Positions 1 through 8,494 of a DNA stretch of 64,000 nucleotides are shown piece after piece. Under the pieces are notes generated by a model that saw only the letters and a program-made list of their open reading frames with translations, ran no database searches and had not been told where the DNA came from. The stretch is from Albirhodobacter sp042466415 (GTDB lineage Bacteria; Pseudomonadota; Alphaproteobacteria; Rhodobacterales; Rhodobacteraceae). Position 1 is the stretch's first letter, and every line of letters begins with the position of its first letter. The translations under genes were made by a program, and so were the position numbers. The stretch spans positions 1,736,001 through 1,800,000 of the forward strand of contig NZ_JAXHCH010000002.1 of NCBI RefSeq assembly GCF_042466415.1, read 5' to 3'.

Positions 1-1
1 C

Positions 2-1195
2 ATGCTTTCGCTGGCGACGTTCGCGATCTGGCTGGCGCTTGGCGCGCAGCTTGCACCCGCGCTGATCGCCGCGATCTCGGTGATGATTATTGCCTGCCCC
101 TGCGCGATGGGATTGGCAACGCCGGTCTCGATCCTGATGGGCACCGGGCGCGCCGCGCAAAAGGGCCTGTTGTTTCGGCGCGGCGATGCATTGCAACGCC
201 TCTCCAACGTCTCGACCATCGCGTTTGACAAGACAGGAACGCTGACCATAGGGCACCCGCAGATCACCGACTGTATCGGAGAGCCGGCGGATATCACATC
301 GGCCTTGCGACTGGCAGCGGCGGCCGAAAGCCGATCAGAGCACCCTTTGGCGCGCGCGATTGTAGACCGCGCGCGCCAAAGCCTGACCGACGCACAGGGC
401 GCCACCGGAGACGCAGGGGCGGCCCTCCCCCGCGCGCGCAAGGTTGAGGCTTTGGCGGGCATGGGGTTGCGCGCGCAGGTCGAGGGCAAAACGGTTGTTA
501 TCGGCAACCGCCGCGCGCTTGAGGCGGAAAACATCGCGCCGCGTTTCATTGAGGATGCCGAGCGATTGGCGCAGGCCGGAAAGACACCCGTGTGGATCGC
601 AGTGGAAGGCGAGGTTCTTGCTCTCCTCGGGTTGGCCGACCCGATCAAACCCGAGGCGCGCGAGGCGGTGCAGCGCCTTCAAGACGCGGGTATCACGGTG
701 ACGATACTCTCAGGCGATTTGCAAGCGAGCGCCGAGGCGGTCGCGCGCGAGATCGGCCTCAAAGACACTGACCGCAATGTGATTGGCGGCGTTTTGCCCG
801 AGGGCAAGGCCGCCGCCATCACGGCGCTGAAAGAACGGGGCATCGTCGCCTTTGTCGGGGATGGGCTCAATGACGCCCCTGCCCTTGCGCAGGCGGATAT
901 CGGGATCGCCATCGGCACCGGGACAGATATCGCGATCGAAGCGGCAGAGGTCGTTTTGATGCGTGGCGATCCGCGCGGGGTGGCTGACGCCCTCGCTCTG
1001 TCCAAAGCGACGATGCGCAACATCCGCCAAAACCTGTTCTGGGCCTTTGCCTATAACGCCGCCCTTATTCCCGTCGCGATGGGCGCCTTTACGCCACTTG
1101 GCCTCCATGGGATCTCGCCCATGCTAGCGGCAGGCGCAATGGCCTTCTCCTCCGTATTTGTCGTGACAAACGCCCTACGTCTCCGGGCCGCGTAA
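2..1195 (+). CDS. copA: Copper-translocating P-type ATPase, C-terminal part (5' end outside window)
   Basis: This is the C-terminal 397 residues of a P1B-type heavy-metal ATPase, which pumps Cu(I) across the inner membrane using ATP. Visible motifs are the metal-site CPC (ACPCAMGLATP, about residues 31-41), the phosphorylation motif DKTGT (76-80), the SEHPLA signature of the nucleotide domain (near 113), and the hinge motif GDGLNDAPALAQADIGIAIG. Two closing membrane helices follow. Family members have about 750-850 residues, so the N-terminal metal-binding domains and first helices lie upstream of base 1. The CPC motif with this spacing points to Cu(I) rather than Zn or Cd. It is distinct from the CcoI-type ATPase at 15587-17797. 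It ends 10 bases from the convergent ROK gene. Confidence 0.93.
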   Translation: MLSLATFAIWLALGAQLAPALIAAISVMIIACPCAMGLATPVSILMGTGRAAQKGLLFRRGDALQRLSNVSTIAFDKTGTLTIGHPQITDCIGEPADITSALRLAAAAESRSEHPLARAIVDRARQSLTDAQGATGDAGAALPRARKVEALAGMGLRAQVEGKTVVIGNRRALEAENIAPRFIEDAERLAQAGKTPVWIAVEGEVLALLGLADPIKPEAREAVQRLQDAGITVTILSGDLQASAEAVAREIGLKDTDRNVIGGVLPEGKAAAITALKERGIVAFVGDGLNDAPALAQADIGIAIGTGTDIAIEAAEVVLMRGDPRGVADALALSKATMRNIRQNLFWAFAYNAALIPVAMGAFTPLGLHGISPMLAAGAMAFSSVFVVTNALRLRAA

Positions 1196-1205
1196 CGCTA
1201 CAAGG

Positions 1206-2399
1206 TCAGCTGCTAAAGGCACTGCCCGCGAGAAGATATTGCGCGGTGATCGGCAGGCTTCCCGCCCCAATAGACCGCGCATCGGAGCCGACCGAGCCTT
1301 CGAGCAAGCTCGGCAAAGCGATCCCCTGACTGTCCACCGACGCGAGCGCCTTCGAAATCGCCGCGAGCAAACGCGCACGGACTGTTTCGGGGAAACCACC
1401 GTCGAGGATAACCGCTTGGAAATCAATCACGGAGGAAATGGCAACAATCGCGATTGCGATATGTTTCGCAGCCCCGTCGATCCACTCTCCCAAATGTGGC
1501 TCGATCCCGTCCCAAGCGTCTGGCCCCTGCCAGATCCGCATAGGGTCCAACCCCGCTTCCGCGAGGCGGCGCTCAAGCAGGTAGAGCGATGCGTTGTGAA
1601 TGAGCTGATGGCCAGGGCGGCTGGTGTCGGCGACAGGCAATGTACCGAACGCGGCCGCATTGCCTGAGCGCCCCGCAAACACGTTATCGTTCAAAACAAC
1701 GCCGCCACCGATGAAATAGCCCACGAAGATATAGGCGTAATCCGCGATCTCGCGGCCACGGCCAAACCCGTGCTCTGCGGCGCAGGCGGCAGTCGCATCA
1801 TTGGCAATGAACACACGGTATTCCGAAAACTTTGCGATTTCCGCGACGAAATCAAATCCGCGCCATGCCTCCATTTTCTCGGCAGGCGCGTTGACCGCTT
1901 CGAGCCAGTTCCACATCTCAAAAGGCGCCGCGATGCCGATGCCGCAAATCTTGCCTGCCTCGCGGGGCGTCAGGTCAGCGTGGATCGCCTCCATCCCCTC
2001 ACGCAGGAACGAAATGATCGCATCGGGCGTGGGGAAAACATATGTGCAACTGCGCCGCGCACGCGGTTTGCCCGTGAAATCGGTGAGCACCAGATCACAG
2101 CTCCGCCGCCCGATCTTCAGGCCAAACGACATCACCCCGTCCGCCCGAAGCGCCATCGGCGTGAGGGGTTTGCCAACCTTGCCGCGCTGCGGCTCGCCTT
2201 TGACGACAAGCTCGTCGGTTTCAAGCTTGCGCAAAATCACGGACACTGTTTGCGGCGACAGACCTGTCCGACGGGCGATTTCGGCAGAGGCGATAGCGCC
2301 ATGGCGGTGTATCAATGACAGCAAAAGCCGCTCATTGTGATCGCGAACACCGATCTGGTTCACCCCACCTGCGGGATCGCGGATAAAACTGTTTTTCAT
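1206..2399 (-). CDS. ROK family transcriptional regulator
   Basis: A 397-residue protein with an N-terminal winged helix-turn-helix (ARRTGLSPQTVSVILRKLE, about residues 42-60) and a ROK sugar-kinase-like domain, the NagC/Mlc architecture of sugar-responsive repressors. The ATG at 2399 is preferred to an upstream in-frame start at 2462, because the family begins shortly before the helix-turn-helix. The kinase-like Asp is kept in a NDAT motif (near residue 198), but the CxCGxxGCxE zinc motif usual in ROK proteins is absent; the corresponding region reads GRSGNAAAFGTLPVADTS. No sugar transporter or catabolic gene is adjacent, so the ligand and targets cannot be deduced here. Confidence 0.87.
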   Translation of the reverse strand: MKNSFIRDPAGGVNQIGVRDHNERLLLSLIHRHGAIASAEIARRTGLSPQTVSVILRKLETDELVVKGEPQRGKVGKPLTPMALRADGVMSFGLKIGRRSCDLVLTDFTGKPRARRSCTYVFPTPDAIISFLREGMEAIHADLTPREAGKICGIGIAAPFEMWNWLEAVNAPAEKMEAWRGFDFVAEIAKFSEYRVFIANDATAACAAEHGFGRGREIADYAYIFVGYFIGGGVVLNDNVFAGRSGNAAAFGTLPVADTSRPGHQLIHNASLYLLERRLAEAGLDPMRIWQGPDAWDGIEPHLGEWIDGAAKHIAIAIVAISSVIDFQAVILDGGFPETVRARLLAAISKALASVDSQGIALPSLLEGSVGSDARSIGAGSLPITAQYLLAGSAFSS

Positions 2400-2498
2400 A
2401 AGAAATCTGTCCCTAAAATTGGCCCATGCGTCAAGCCTGATACGCATGGGCGCGTAAATCAATTTTAAGGATTCACAAAATCAGGGCGCCGCCGAAAG

Positions 2499-2966
2499 TT
2501 AACTGCGCAGACCGGTTTCTTTCAACATCCCGCGACGCTTGGCCTCGTAATAATAGCCCTTCGCATACCAGCTGATCGCGCGATCCTCGGACCCGTTCGA
2601 CAATAGCCATGCGCCGCGCAGATATTTCACGCCATATTTCAGGTTGGTATCCGCATCCAAAAGCTCACTCGGCGCGCCTCGATGCCCCATCGTGCGGGCG
2701 GTTTGCGGCAAGATTTGCATCAACCCGTAGTAAGGGCCGTTGCGAGCCTCCGCGCGGTAGCCTGATTCGCGCTGCACGGAGCGGTGCACCAATGTGCGCG
2801 GCACTTCGTAGTGATCGGCCCATTTGTTGATCAGCGCGCGAAGCTCTGGCGTCTCACCGTTTTGCAACGCGAGCTTATTGCTGCGTGCACGGCTTTCAGA
2901 ATTTCCGCCGCAAGCGGAGAGCCCCAAGAGGGCAAAAACGAGCGCCTGACGGCGGGAGATCAACAT
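2499..2966 (-). CDS. Lytic transglycosylase (SLT domain) lipoprotein
   Basis: A 155-residue protein that should cleave peptidoglycan glycan strands from the periplasmic face. The N-terminus has an Arg-rich start, a short hydrophobic stretch and a lipobox (LLGLSACGG, cleavage before Cys19), so it is a predicted lipoprotein. The SLT domain covers roughly residues 50-150 and shows the catalytic Glu in RESGY and the following GPYYGLMQILPQTARTMG and NLKYGVKYL motifs typical of the family 1 transglycosylase fold. It is small for the group but the fold elements are all there. It lies in a gap between the divergent or convergent neighbours with no obvious operon partner. Confidence 0.88.
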   Translation of the reverse strand: MLISRRQALVFALLGLSACGGNSESRARSNKLALQNGETPELRALINKWADHYEVPRTLVHRSVQRESGYRAEARNGPYYGLMQILPQTARTMGHRGAPSELLDADTNLKYGVKYLRGAWLLSNGSEDRAISWYAKGYYYEAKRRGMLKETGLRS

Positions 2967-3095
2967 AGCTTCACCCTCGGTTTTTATCGCTCATACCTTT
3001 GAGCGAGACATCGCGGAAGCCTGCGCCCATCCTCTGCGCGAGAAACCGCCGATGCCTCGACAGTGGTCGCAGGTCAGCCCCCCGCGCAACGGCAT

Positions 3096-4037
3096 TTAGC
3101 GATGCGCGAAGAACCCCTCGCCTGCCTGCGACAAAAGCTCCTGCGCGAGGTCTTGGCCCAAGACGGCCCCCTGTGCGATCTGGCCGCGGCGCTCACCTGC
3201 ATAGGCGACCGACCCATCGCTCGCCAGAATCTGGCCGCGCAGCCATACTTTTGACCCTTCAAGAATGGCCAATGCCGCGATCGGCGTCTCGCAAGACCCA
3301 TCCAGTTCCGCCAAAAACGCACGCTCGGCCATCAAACGGTTCGATGTTGCGACATCTTGAATGGGGGCAAGCAGCAACGCCGCGCGCACGTCATCGGCGC
3401 GGCGCTCAATCCCGATCGCGCCTTGCGCCACCGCCGGCAACATCTCCTTGACCTCAATGGCAGATCGCGCAACCTCTTGACGACCCAACCGATTTAACCC
3501 CGCCATGGCGAGGAACGTCGCATCGGCAACCCCGTCCGCCAATTTTTGCAAACGCGTCTGCACGTTGCCGCGGAACTCGACGATCCGCAGATCAGGGCGC
3601 ACATGGGCCACCTGCGCACGGCGGCGCAAACTGGATGTGCCGATGATCGCGCCCGCAGGCATCTCGCTCAAACTCGCGTATGTCTCGGAGACGAAGGCAT
3701 CGCGCGGATCCTCACGCGGCAAGAAACAATCCAGCGCCAAACCCTGCGGTTAAATCGTCGGCATGTCTTTCATCGAGTGCACGGCGATATCGATCTCACC
3801 CGAGATCATCGCCTCCTCGATCTCGCGCGTGAACAGGCCCTTGCCGCCAATTTCCTTCAGCGGACGATCCAGAACACGGTCACCCGTTGTCTTGATCACG
3901 ACGATTTCCATCGCCTCCTCGGACAAACCATGTTCGCGCATCAGGCGCAGACGGGTCTCGAAAGCCTGCGCGAGCGCCAGTGGCGAGCCGCGCGTGCCGA
4001 TTTTCAGCGGGGATTGGGGCGTGGGCATGTGTTTCAT
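3096..4037 (-). pseudogene. hemC: Hydroxymethylbilane synthase, interrupted by an in-frame TAA
   Basis: The gene for porphobilinogen deaminase, which joins four porphobilinogens into hydroxymethylbilane in haem synthesis. Read through, it would give 313 residues, the normal family length. Visible are GTRGSPLALAQ (residues 14-24), HSMKDMPT (87-94), GTSSLRRRAQ in the substrate site, and the dipyrromethane-cofactor Cys in LDGSCETPIAAL. Codon 96 (3752-3750) is TAA, exactly in frame, between ...KDMPTI and PQGLALDCFLPRED. Both halves are otherwise intact, with family-like sequence on each side. A Leu or Gln codon would need one base change. Either the base call is wrong, the gene is freshly inactivated with a second copy elsewhere, or the stop is read through. 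It is divergent from hemE with only about 96 bases between. Confidence 0.88.
3750..3752 (-). other. Premature stop codon inside hemC
   Basis: The plus strand reads tta here, so the minus-strand codon is TAA. The flanking codons on both sides translate into conserved HemC sequence in one unbroken frame, so this is a nonsense substitution, not an indel. No shift of frame is needed to join the halves. Confidence 0.93.
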
Positions 4038-4133
4038 ATGCCTTGATTAGCTGCGACATTGGGCCCTTGCAAGCGCGAGTGGGTTGACATCGCGCCGCAG
4101 GCCGCGATGAAGGGGGGAACGAAGGAGACCTCG

Positions 4134-5165
4134 ATGACCGAAAAAACCATCCTGCGCGCGCTCAAGGGCGAGGTGCTGCCGACGCCGCCCATCTGGATGA
4201 TGCGTCAGGCGGGCCGCTATCTGCCCGAATATCGCGCGACGCGGGCACAGGCAGGCGATTTCCTGTCGCTGTGCTACAACCCTGAACTCGCGTGCGAAGT
4301 CACGTTGCAACCCATCCGCCGCTACGGCTTTGATGCGGCCATTTTGTTTGCGGATATTTTACTTATCCCACAAGCACTCGGCGCCGATCTTTGGTTCGTG
4401 ACGGGCGAAGGCCCGCGCCTCTCGACGATCACCTCCGCAGAGGGGCTAAAGGCGTTGAAGGGTAAGGACGATATCCACACGCATCTCGCGCCTGTCTACG
4501 AGACCGTGAAGCGCCTCTCCGAGGCCCTCCCCCGCGAGACGACGCTTATTGGCTTTGCTGGCGCGCCGTGGACTGTCGCGACCTATATGATCGCGGGCCA
4601 AGGCACGAAAGATCAAGGGCCTGCACATCTGCTTAAATCGGAAGACCGCGCGACCTTCAGTGCGCTAATCGACCTGATCACGGATGCGACGATCGAGTAT
4701 CTCGCGATGCAGATCGAGGCGGGTGCGGAAGTCGTTAAAATTTTCGATAGCTGGGCAGGATCGCTGAAGGGTGCGGATTTTGATGAATTCGCCGTCCAAC
4801 CCACGATCAAGATTATTAAGGCGCTCAAATCGCGCTATCCGCATATTCCGGTGATCGCTTTCCCGCGCGAAGCAGGGGCGGGCTATGTCGGGTTCGCCAA
4901 GAAAACGGGCGCGGATTGCGTCGCCATCGACAACTCGATTTCTGCGCAATGGGCGGCAGCGAATGTGCAAAAAGACGGCTGCGTTCAAGGCAATCTGGAC
5001 CCGCGTCACATGGTGACGGGCGGTGAGGCATTGGTGGAAGCCACGCAAGAAGTCGTGCGGGCGTTCAAAAACGGGCCGCATATTTTCAACCTTGGGCACG
5101 GTATCACGCCAGATGCGGACCCTGAAAATGTTGCCCTGATGATCGAGACCGTCCGTAAGGGATAA
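4134..5165 (+). CDS. hemE: Uroporphyrinogen decarboxylase
   Basis: A 343-residue cytoplasmic enzyme that decarboxylates the four acetate side chains of uroporphyrinogen III to give coproporphyrinogen III. The signature PPIWMMRQAGRYLPEYR lies near residues 18-34 and GFAGAPWTVATYMI near 142-155; the C-terminal FNLGHGITPDADPENV motif is present. The ATG at 4134 is chosen over the longer frame from 4059 because it has a GGAGA ribosome site 6-8 bases upstream and matches the family N-terminus. It is divergent from hemC and is followed by a strong hairpin terminator (5193-5210). Confidence 0.96.
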   Translation: MTEKTILRALKGEVLPTPPIWMMRQAGRYLPEYRATRAQAGDFLSLCYNPELACEVTLQPIRRYGFDAAILFADILLIPQALGADLWFVTGEGPRLSTITSAEGLKALKGKDDIHTHLAPVYETVKRLSEALPRETTLIGFAGAPWTVATYMIAGQGTKDQGPAHLLKSEDRATFSALIDLITDATIEYLAMQIEAGAEVVKIFDSWAGSLKGADFDEFAVQPTIKIIKALKSRYPHIPVIAFPREAGAGYVGFAKKTGADCVAIDNSISAQWAAANVQKDGCVQGNLDPRHMVTGGEALVEATQEVVRAFKNGPHIFNLGHGITPDADPENVALMIETVRKG

Positions 5166-5192
5166 CATCCCCCGTGAAACAAGACGAAAAAA

Positions 5193-5210
5193 GGGGGCCG
5201 CGAGGCCCCC
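5193..5210. terminator. Bidirectional intrinsic terminator between hemE and the helicase gene
   Basis: A seven-base-pair GC stem (GGGGGCC / GGCCCCC) with a GCGA loop, preceded by an A-run and followed by TTTCTTT, sits between the convergent hemE and DEAD-box helicase genes. The A and T tracts on opposite sides let it work on both strands. Confidence 0.87.
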
Positions 5211-5247
5211 TTTCTTTATGTCTGTTTCCGCCGTTGGGACGTTGGGC

Positions 5248-7194
5248 TTACGCCCAACCCTTAGGCTTTCCCGGCTTGGCGCCCGGTTTGCCGTATTTGG
5301 CAGGCTTCGCAGCCGCACCACCATGGCCACCTTTTTTCGCCCAAGGCTTATCGCCCGTCGCCGCCTTGCCCGCGGGCTTCGGCTTATCGCCGTAGGCAGG
5401 CTTGTCGCCGTAGTCGCGCTTGGGCTTATCACCGTAGGCTGGCTTGTCGCCGTAGTCGCGCTTGGGCTTGTCACCGTAGGCTGGCTTATCGCCAAAATCG
5501 CGTTTTGGTTTGTCGCCGAAGTCACGGCGCGGCTTTTTGTCGAAACCACCACCGGAAGGCTTGCTATCCCACCGCGCGGGGCGCGGGGTCGGGCCGTTCA
5601 TGCCTTCGGGCTCGCCGCTCAGCACTTCGACCTTGATGCCGTCTTCCAGCTCTTGTCCAGCGCCAATACCCGCGATGAACTTTGCCCGCGCATCATCGTG
5701 AATCTGCGCAAACGTGTGCTCTTCGAAGATACGGATCGCACCGATATCACGGCGCGACATATCGCCCGCGCGGCAGAGCATCGGCAAAAGCCAACGCGGA
5801 TCGGCGCGGCCAGCATGACCAACCGAGAGCTTCACGAACAAGCTTGGGCCAAACTCGCGGCGCGGCTGCGGTGCACCGTCGACGTTAATCTGGTTCAGAT
5901 CTTCGGGTGCCGAACGCTGCGCGAGGAACTGGCGCATCACTGCACCCGCCAGCGCTTCCGCGTCATAGGTCGACAGCAAGCGCGCGACGAGATCTTTCTC
6001 GTCCTCGGTCACGGGCTTGGTCAGCAACGGATCAGAGAGCAAACGCTCCACATCACGGGTGGAAACCTCTTCCGCCGATGGCGCCGAAGCCCAGTTGGCA
6101 GTAATCTTCGCGAACCCCAGCAGGCGCTCGGCTTTTTTGCGCTCGCGCATCGGGACGATGATCGCAGAAACGCCTTTCGACCCAGCGCGGCCCGTCCGAC
6201 CCGAGCGGTGCAGGAGTGCTTCCTTGTTGACCGGAAGATCCGCGTGGACGACCAGTTCAAGGCCCGGAAGGTCGATCCCGCGTGCGGCGACATCCGTCGC
6301 AATACACACACGTGCACGGCCATCGCGCATCATTTGCAGGGCGCGCGACCGCTCGTCCTGGCTCAACTCGCCCGACAACGCCACGACCGAGAACCCACGG
6401 TTCAAGAACCGCGTTGTCAGATGCGTCACCATCGCGCGCGTTGAACAAAAGACAATCGCGGTGGGGGCTTCATAGAAGCGCAGCACGTTGACGATGGCAT
6501 TTTCTTTATCCGCGTTATCCACGAGCAAAGCACGGTATTCGATATCCGAATGCTGTGTTTGCGCGGATACGGTCGAGATGCGCTGTGCATCTTTTTGGAA
6601 TTCACCCGCAAGGCGCGCGATATCTTTGGACACGGTCGCCGAGAACATCAACGTCCGGCGATCTTCCGGTGCCGCCTCCAAAATGAATTCGAGATCTTCA
6701 CGGAAGCCCAAATCGAGCATCTCGTCGGCCTCGTCGAGCACAGCAACGCGCAACGCCGACAAGTCCAGTGCGCCACGGCGCATGTGATCGCAAATCCGGC
6801 CAGGTGTGCCGACAACAATATGTGCGCCGCGCTCAAGCGCGCGACGTTCTGCGCGCGCATCCATGCCGCCGACTGCGCCAGCGATCACGGCACCTGTCGG
6901 GCCATAGAGCCACTGCAATTCGCGTTGAACTTGCATCGCAAGTTCGCGTGTCGGTGCAATAATCAATGCACGCGGGATATCTGCGAAGGCGAACGCTGCG
7001 CCCTCTAGCAGGTTTTCGGCCATGGCAAGGCCGAAGGCGACGGTTTTACCGGAGCCAGTTTGCGCAGAAACGAGAAGGTCCGCATTGGCAATCTCAGGAT
7101 CGAGCACCGCCTCTTGCACCGGAGTCAGGCTCTCGTAGCCTTTGGCACGGATGCCGTCGGCGAGGGCCGGATGCACGCGGTCGAGATTGCTCAT
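5248..7194 (-). CDS. DEAD-box ATP-dependent RNA helicase with DbpA-like RNA-binding domain and repeat tail
   Basis: A 648-residue RNA helicase, probably acting in ribosome assembly or RNA decay. Helicase motifs in order: Q motif (GYESLTPVQEAVL), AQTGSGKT, PTRELAMQ, TPGR, DEAD, SAT, and HRSGRTGRAG. After the two RecA domains a region around residues 455-525 (FVKLSVGHAGRADPRWLLPML...) resembles the RRM-like RNA-binding domain of DbpA/CsdA proteins. The tail is Lys/Asp/Gly-rich with a 14-residue repeat, and is probably disordered and RNA-binding. The ATG at 7194 is taken; a GTG at 7206 is possible. It may be transcribed together with the upstream lysE-like genes. Confidence 0.92.
   Translation of the reverse strand: MSNLDRVHPALADGIRAKGYESLTPVQEAVLDPEIANADLLVSAQTGSGKTVAFGLAMAENLLEGAAFAFADIPRALIIAPTRELAMQVQRELQWLYGPTGAVIAGAVGGMDARAERRALERGAHIVVGTPGRICDHMRRGALDLSALRVAVLDEADEMLDLGFREDLEFILEAAPEDRRTLMFSATVSKDIARLAGEFQKDAQRISTVSAQTQHSDIEYRALLVDNADKENAIVNVLRFYEAPTAIVFCSTRAMVTHLTTRFLNRGFSVVALSGELSQDERSRALQMMRDGRARVCIATDVAARGIDLPGLELVVHADLPVNKEALLHRSGRTGRAGSKGVSAIIVPMRERKKAERLLGFAKITANWASAPSAEEVSTRDVERLLSDPLLTKPVTEDEKDLVARLLSTYDAEALAGAVMRQFLAQRSAPEDLNQINVDGAPQPRREFGPSLFVKLSVGHAGRADPRWLLPMLCRAGDMSRRDIGAIRIFEEHTFAQIHDDARAKFIAGIGAGQELEDGIKVEVLSGEPEGMNGPTPRPARWDSKPSGGGFDKKPRRDFGDKPKRDFGDKPAYGDKPKRDYGDKPAYGDKPKRDYGDKPAYGDKPKPAGKAATGDKPWAKKGGHGGAAAKPAKYGKPGAKPGKPKGWA
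5393..5518 (-). repeat. Three tandem 42-base repeats in the helicase tail
   Basis: Units at 5393-5434, 5435-5476 and 5477-5518 encode variations on the 14-residue unit KPKRDYGDKPAYGD. The first two are nearly identical in DNA; the third has diverged at several bases. Recent slippage or recombination is the likely origin. This is coding sequence, not a CRISPR. Confidence 0.87.
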
Positions 7195-7260
7195 GGGGGG
7201 TATCACTTTCGAATTTAAGGAAGCAGCCCCAATAGCGGTAAAACTCCGCGCTGTATAGCC

Positions 7261-7842
7261 TTATTTTGCAAGCTCCAGCACCGGAGCAAGCGAAAGTATG
7301 AGCATAGCTGCCATGCTGTAATTGAAGATCTTGAGCCGCAGCGGATCGCTTAGCCACCGTGCAACACCCAAACCGAGCGCCGCCCAGACCGCCACGCAAG
7401 GTATTGTGACCAGCCCGAAGACAAGCCCAACGGCCAAGGGGCCAAGCGCGGCATAGACCGTAACCGCGGTCACCGCCATCGCCCACGCCTTGGGATTGAC
7501 CCATTGAAACGCCGCCGCTTGCAAAAACGTCATCGGTTTCGCGACTTGTCGCTTGGATGGCGCGCTGGCTTGCGTGATTTTCCACGCGAGCCAGAACATA
7601 TAGATGACAGACAGCGCCGCCAGAATCCGCCGTGCGGCCGGATGCGCGATGAACACCTGCGCGACACCAAACCCGACCAGCGCAACCATCACCGCAAATC
7701 CGATCGCGACACCCAACATATGCGGGCCCGTACGCCGAAACCCGAAATTCGCGCCCGAGGTCATCAACATCAGATTATTGGGGCCGGGCGTGATCGAGGA
7801 AACGAATGAAAACGAAATCAGCGCCAAGATTGTGTGAAGCAT
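7261..7842 (-). CDS. LysE/RhtB family amino-acid exporter
   Basis: A 193-residue inner-membrane protein of the LysE superfamily, which exports amino acids or similar small metabolites. The signature FVSSITPGPNNLMLMTSGANFG lies near residues 11-32, and about six hydrophobic segments are visible. The ATG at 7842 matches the family start; the frame stays open upstream but that stretch is not membrane-like. It follows a second LysE-type gene by 34 bases and hemF lies upstream of both, so the three may be co-transcribed. Substrate not predictable. Confidence 0.88.
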   Translation of the reverse strand: MLHTILALISFSFVSSITPGPNNLMLMTSGANFGFRRTGPHMLGVAIGFAVMVALVGFGVAQVFIAHPAARRILAALSVIYMFWLAWKITQASAPSKRQVAKPMTFLQAAAFQWVNPKAWAMAVTAVTVYAALGPLAVGLVFGLVTIPCVAVWAALGLGVARWLSDPLRLKIFNYSMAAMLILSLAPVLELAK

Positions 7843-7876
7843 TGCCCGCCCTTGCTCATGATCGCGCCCCTGCGCG

Positions 7877-8491
7877 TTACCGAGCGGTTTTAAACGCGAA
7901 CCAGATCGCCACAACCCCTAAACCGATGGAAAGCACCCGCCGCAAGATCCGTTCGCGTACGGGATTGTCAAAGAACCGCTGCGCCGTGCTGGCCAGCAGC
8001 ACAATGGCGAGGTGGATCGCGGTCGCCACCGCCACATAAATCGCGCAAAGGGTCATTGTTTGCGGCAAGGCGGCCGTATCGGCCAGAAAGCTGGGCAAAA
8101 CGGCGACGTAAAATACGGCGGCTTTGGGGTTCAACAGGTTGGTAATTAGACCGCGCTGGAAATAGCGCCACAAGGTTGACCCGAGCGGAGCATGTTCTAC
8201 CTGCTCGGCCGCGCCGCGCCACCCGTCCCACGCGAGCCATAGCAGATACGCCACCCCGCCCCATCGCAAAGATTGGTAAACCCATTCCGACGAGGAGATC
8301 AGGGCCGCGACACCAAACGCCGCCAAGGCCCCAACGATCGCGAGGCCTAGCGCCACGCCCGCGACCGCCGCCACACCCGCTTTGCGGCCCTCTGTTGCCG
8401 CAAGCAGCGCGAGATAGGCCATATTCGGCCCGGGCGTAAGTTCAATCAGCGCGGACGTCATTGCAAAGGCCAGAAGAACGTCCGGCGACAT
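7877..8491 (-). CDS. LysE/RhtB family translocator
   Basis: A 204-residue membrane protein of the LysE superfamily, with the signature IELTPGPNMAYLALLAATEGR near residues 17-37 and about six predicted membrane helices. It starts three bases after the hemF stop codon, so it is almost surely translated from the hemF transcript. It differs considerably in sequence from its downstream neighbour, so this pair is probably an old duplication or two separate subfamilies rather than a recent copy. Confidence 0.89.
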   Translation of the reverse strand: MSPDVLLAFAMTSALIELTPGPNMAYLALLAATEGRKAGVAAVAGVALGLAIVGALAAFGVAALISSSEWVYQSLRWGGVAYLLWLAWDGWRGAAEQVEHAPLGSTLWRYFQRGLITNLLNPKAAVFYVAVLPSFLADTAALPQTMTLCAIYVAVATAIHLAIVLLASTAQRFFDNPVRERILRRVLSIGLGVVAIWFAFKTAR

Positions 8492-8494
8492 CGC

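Noticed and set aside
3096..4037. hemC as two separate genes encoding a split enzyme.
   Set aside because: The second half would need a rare TTG start at 3740 with no clear ribosome site, and the family has no known split form. A nonsense change or error is simpler.
5393..5518. Tandem repeats considered as a CRISPR array.
   Set aside because: Units are directly adjacent with no spacers, in frame, and within the helicase protein.
5218..6444. A 408-residue plus-strand frame opposite the helicase gene.
   Set aside because: The helicase on the other strand carries every DEAD-box motif. The opposite frame shows no domain, has Arg-rich composition from GC-rich complement, and overlaps completely.
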